Shown here: positions 60,103 through 64,000 of the stretch, one piece after another | Position numbering within the stretch: the first letter of the stretch is position 1 | How the letters are laid out: each line of letters begins with the position of its first letter | Assembly: GCA_933228895.1 (NCBI GenBank) | Contig: OW121848.1 | Location: 162,332,688-162,396,687 of the forward strand | Length of the DNA stretch: 64,000 nucleotides | Origin: Platycnemis pennipes | Taxonomy: Eukaryota > Arthropoda > Insecta > Odonata > Platycnemididae | Direction of reading: 5' to 3' | Position numbers and translations under genes: made by a program | The notes under the pieces: generated by a model | The model's database searches: none | Told to the model about the DNA's origin: nothing | The model's input: the letters and a program-made list of their open reading frames with translations, nothing else

Positions 60103-60410
60103 TCAAATTTCAGAAAAGCGCATCTTTTCTGTTATGTCTTTCATATTTAAAAGGAGGGATGGTCGGTCAGATTCTTTATGTCTTTTAGCCAATACGATCT
60201 TATGGATGGGAGATAATTCAACTGCACAATCAATCACGGATACAATCGATAGATATTTAACAATTATGGTTCCCTTAGATGCATACAGCACCTCGCCATT
60301 TGCCACAGAGAAACGGCAAGACTCGCATTCAGTCTCTTCCTCAACCATTCTCCTACAGAAACAATCTTTACAATTATTGAGACACAGCAAAAACTGCAAA
60401 CATAATTGAT
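60103..60410 (-). pseudogene. Unrecognised candidate exon or transposase relic
   Basis: The minus-strand frame of about 98 codons begins after an acceptor-like TATGTTTGCAG at about 60418-60408 and contains two cysteine pairs (CKDCFC and CESC). There is no good donor; the frame simply stops. A pattern of paired cysteines then a hydrophobic stretch vaguely recalls the C-terminal end of P-element-type transposases, but the match is weak. The plus strand of the same interval is also open for 91 codons. I do not assign a function. Confidence 0.2.
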
Positions 60411-60779
60411 TTCATAACAAGTCATTTTGAGGCAACTTGTCAGATGGCATGCTTTTTTTTGTATGTCATTTGGATAATCAACAGTATTTTTTAAACGTAC
60501 ACACATTGAGTCACTCGCTTTATTCAAAGAGAGTATAAGGCCCTGTAAGAAAAGCACACGGATGCATTTACATCTAAGGGAGTACGGCGTCGTCCATGAC
60601 GAATACAGATAACCGTTTCCACAACAAAGAGGTAAATCAAACGCGCTACGATCTCCGAAGCCAACAGCAAATCCCCTTCCATTTTCTCTCGTAGATTACA
60701 AAACTGATCAGGGTACACATATTAATGATGAAGTGGAGTCCAGCACTCGAATTGTGATTCGATTCAACCGCTCCATGAA

Positions 60780-62120
60780 GGACCACCACGCGTTGCATTC
60801 CTTCCCTCCAGAGAGAACCCTTAAATCAGACGTCGCATCGCTCCTAACACCAGACCACCACCAGCTCTGCTGAGGTCTGCACTGGAGACACTTCCAGGAG
60901 CGGACGAGAGGTTACGTCCATCGCATAAACAGTTTCTCTTTCCAGAGAGCCCGCGGTCCACTGCCCAAACAGAATGGCGATTCTCCGAAATCAACGGAAG
61001 TCCCGAGTCCCGAAGATTTAACACACAGTGAGTGCATCAGCCGGCGTTCTTGTTCGGGCACCGGCGAGTTTCCGAGCGGGTAGCGCTCGTTGAGGGACCA
61101 CGCATTATCCGACCCGAGGTCACGGGCCGCTGCTCTGGTCCGACCCTTCATTCAAGAGGATCCGCTTCGAAATTCACCTCTGCACGAAAAAGCACCCAAG
61201 CTGATTTTTTTTGTTAAATAATTTCTTTCGCTGTCTATGAGATTCACATTGTCTACTGTTTATGTTATACGTTCGGTTATAAGCTCCTTCATTGTTGTTT
61301 TTTGAGACTGATTTACCTGTTTTTAATATTTTTTTTATCAATAACGTGACTATTAATAATATAATTCTAACAAGAGTCCATGTTTTTTTCACCTTCCCCT
61401 CCAGCGAATCGCATCTCCGTCCCTGACATCTTCCGCCTCGCTTTCCACCAATGCGCAATAAAAAAAAGGCTCCCTCTCGCTCTTCCGTGAGCTTCGGTTC
61501 CCACCCCCTTGTCTCAGGATGCGCGCTGCATCATCTCCTCCTCCCCTCCAGCCCCTGCCATACTCCTCGTCTCTTCTCGTCGTGCACGTACTTGAATATT
61601 TATGTTTTATTTATGCTTTTTATTCGTTTGTGAGGCGTCAAAAGTTTTTAATGGTTTCTTTCCTCCTGCCATCCCTGCCGACCCACCCGAGTCCTGCCCG
61701 CGACCCCATCCCAAAACGGACCCTTCTTACCCCCGTTGCGCTTCGCAGCCTCATTCCAACCGTACGACACACGAACACACACGCACACGCCAGCTAGTGC
61801 GCACTCTCTCCCTCCCACATCCCCCAGAGGGCACGGATTAATGAGATTTGTTCCTTTTGTCACAGTTATAATTTTTTCTATCCTCTCTTCCTCGCTCCAA
61901 TCCACCGTCGGCCTTTTCACCGGCGTGCCCCAGTTCCTCCCCTCCCCACCATTCACCCCCTGGTCCTCTCTCCTCGCCTTGAACCTCACCCCCGCACACA
62001 CATTACGTACACCACCCTCTCTCTCCCCCACTCGCTTGTTTCCGACCCGGCGGACATGAGAGCACAGATCCTCGCTCGCAGCAGACTGGATGAGATCCGC
62101 CGAAGAGAGGTCACCGTGCA
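60780..62120. other. GC-rich island(s)
   Basis: Two CpG-rich blocks (60780-61170 and 61380-62110) with an AT-rich gap. The plus strand of the second is strongly pyrimidine-rich and has a CA repeat near 61770. Frames on both strands are long but overlapping. No family motif was seen. Confidence 0.5.
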
Positions 62121-62900
62121 TTCATGGGGCTGCAGACGTACTTGCAGCTTTACCTTCGAATGTTGGGCTGAAATGAAATGAAAGAAATCCCGGCCGCATG
62201 TGCGTCCTCTTCCGAACAAAGAAACCAAATGAGATGCGTATATTTTCCCACGGCTCAATCTGATGCCATCGTCTTTGTGCTATTTTACAACTGTGCCAAC
62301 TGTTGCTTTTAGGAACAGGGTATTTTAGATTCCCTTACTTTTGCGAACTTCGTTGACTAGTGTCATTTCTTGTTTGACTAATTCCAAACGCTCCTCTAGG
62401 TGGTGAAGAGTCAAAGCGTTCTTGCCGACGGCCCCTACGAATCCCTATCAAAGTAGCAGACGAGAATGTACCTCATGATGCAAGCATGTAGCAACGGGCG
62501 AAGGAAATTTAACCATCTTCCTGCACCGCACGACTTGTATATCCTGGGATGCACAGAAAATTTCAGGCAACCCGTAGCAGTTGAGAATAGGGGTGAAGGA
62601 GGCGTGGACAATGCACACAATGTAGTCATCTTCCAAAGCGTTTCTATCGAAAACCGCGTTCACCTTTTAAATGCCTACCTCCTGCATCAGCTAAAGTCAA
62701 CTTTTCCAGTTTAGGGATGCTTGAGAATACGTTTGTTGCGGATAAAAATTTTGTATAGTGACTCTGATGGGGCACAGGGAACCAAACGCGTGGTGCCATG
62801 AATGAGAAAGGCAAGAGAACGCAATTTGCAATGAACTCATCGAGAGCAATATGTCCCGTTGCATGGCCACTCTATTTTGGCATCGCCATTCTCGAATCTT
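62121..62900. other. Nothing recognised
   Basis: Mixed composition, short frames only. Confidence 0.5.
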
Positions 62901-63037
62901 TCTTCTCATCCGTTGCGCACGTGACCTTGGGCCACGTAGATGTCTTTGCTGTGTGGAGGGGCTTCCGGGTGGTGAAGGGGTGACCTCAACGTCCGTCGTT
63001 CAAGCAGTCTCCCGTGATCGGTCTCAAGGCTCTCTAC

Positions 63038-63269
63038 CGCCTCTCCGGGAGCAGATGTTCGCTCCGGGGTGGGAGAGAGGAAGACTGAGGACGGAGTTCC
63101 GGCGGTGGCGAGTTGAGGCCTCCGGCAGCACCCAGGGCGCTCCTGCTGGTCCGGTGGGGCCTCGGTGATTGGCGGAGGAGGCCGTCTTGGAGCGGCGAGG
63201 AGGCGAGGAGTCCGGCCAGGACGCAGAGGACCACGGGAAGGAAGCCCGGAGACAAGGCGGAGGTCTTCG
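63038..63269 (-). other. Candidate exon in GC-rich island (signal-peptide-like segment)
   Basis: Minus strand: an acceptor-like TTCCACAG ends at 63270, then a frame reads SPGFLPVVLCVLAGLLASS, a hydrophobic core followed by small residues that would suit a signal peptide. It then continues as a serine/proline-rich stretch with several basic residues. At about 63036-63038 the frame meets GTAGAG, which is both a stop in this frame and a weak splice donor. No start codon is placed well for a signal peptide, so it would need an upstream exon. GC-rich composition alone could produce this pattern; another frame on the same strand is also open. Very tentative. Confidence 0.2.
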
Positions 63270-63304
63270 CTGTGGAAGCATGGACGAAGCACAGAGTGTG
63301 AATT

Positions 63305-64000
63305 GATGCCAGACTTCTCCACATTTCTGAGGACGTGCGGACGTGAATCTGGATCATGCATCCCAGATAGACTCTCCTCATGCAGACATTTTTCTAACTA
63401 GGATTTCCATGCAGTTGATCACCAATTTTCTCCATAAGCCATACTTGAGGGTCCATCAATGGTGGGCGTCAATGTGGGTGCAAAATTTCAGTTGTCATAG
63501 CGCGCCAGGTATAAGATACGTGGAAGAAGCAATTTCTCAAGCAATACGTGCAGAAGGTACTACTCCATGCAGAATTATAAAATTGAGGGGGTAAAATTAA
63601 TAACAAACTATGCTTACACGCTAACAAAATCATGACAATTTTCACAAGCAATTGCATGGTGTTGAAAATTCATGCGTTTATCGTCAAGTCAAGCTGAATG
63701 ATGCATGCGAAAAATGTAAAGATACAGTAATATAAACCTAAATGCTTTGACGAGGATTTAATCGAATATTAAAGCCTTAAATGACTAAAAATTCGTGCAT
63801 CTGGGCAGCTGTTAGGAATAAATATAGCACTTAGAAAATAGCATCCGTCAATTAATGGTTGTTTGCCTCATGTGGGGAAAACTGTGTCCCTGTCCTAGTG
63901 TTATTCTCTCCATAACTCTTTTTGTCTGCACGACTATCAACCCTACTCCCTTAAATTTATGGCAAAGGTAAATTTCCTAGTCCAAGAAACTGGTGAGCGT
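63305..64000. other. Nothing recognised
   Basis: AT-rich to the end of the window; the 83-codon plus-strand frame at 63343-63594 has no recognisable motif. Confidence 0.5.

Noticed and set aside
61648..62121. 157-codon minus-strand frame
   Set aside because: Lies opposite a pyrimidine-rich strand; contains a CA-repeat-derived VCVCVRV stretch; no family resemblance.
62906..63361. 151-codon minus-strand frame overlapping the candidate exon
   Set aside because: Arginine/proline-rich by composition; no hydrophobic core or motif; the other minus frame was kept as a weak candidate instead.
1..64000. LTR retrotransposon or endogenous virus
   Set aside because: No paired direct long repeats, gag/protease/integrase motifs or envelope-like frames were recognised anywhere in the window.

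Overview
This 64 kb window is AT-rich eukaryotic DNA packed with decayed and nested transposable elements. No host protein-coding gene, tRNA gene or bacterial feature could be recognised with confidence. The mix (piggyBac, hAT, PIF/Harbinger MITE, pogo/Tigger-like, CR1/Jockey-like and FADD-type LINEs, a Penelope-like element with a GIY-YIG remnant, and tRNA- and 5S-headed SINEs) fits an arthropod, probably an insect with a large genome. The species cannot be named from the sequence alone. The stretch is most likely intergenic or a very large intron.

Layout. 1-2.3 kb: GC-rich island, then a CR1-like LINE 3' end split by a palindromic foldback. 3.4-4.35 kb: LINE of a second family on the minus strand. 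7.85-10.55 kb: broken piggyBac (plus strand) carrying an inserted Harbinger-type MITE with a TAA duplication. 11.5-12.3 kb: internally deleted hAT with an 8-bp duplication. 12.3-21.6 kb: mostly unannotatable. 21.69-21.91 kb: a 5S-rRNA-headed SINE with a 12-bp duplication. 21.95-24.05 kb: a second broken piggyBac, minus strand, TTAA-flanked. 29.5-30.4 and 34.9-35.5 kb: two copies of a third LINE family, the first followed by a foldback. 32.0-32.5 kb: a repeat element with an internal duplication. 36.0-41.4 kb: LINE fragments of both other families, one interrupted by a tRNA-headed SINE. 41.6 kb: Penelope pLTR fragment. 42.4-45.75 kb: the best preserved element, a 3.35-kb pogo-type transposon whose transposase is broken by one frameshift. 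46.1-46.5 kb: hAT-type MITE. 47.3, 50.7, 54.8-55.4 and 55.5 kb: more palindromes, one containing the GIY-YIG remnant of a Penelope-like element. 60-63.3 kb: GC-rich islands and two weak candidate exons.

Two themes stand out. First, at least seven loci carry a motif of the form CUGANGA, a short stem-loop, then GAAAC. This resembles the hammerhead ribozyme core known from Penelope-like retroelements, and most of these loci are long palindromes. Second, the two piggyBac elements differ in sequence but share the same subterminal layout: two short palindromes about 178-180 bp apart at the 5' end, each preceded by a CTAGAA-type or related repeat. About a dozen GC-rich, strand-skewed islands recur every few kilobases and account for most of the open reading frames on both strands. 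They are not genes as far as can be seen.
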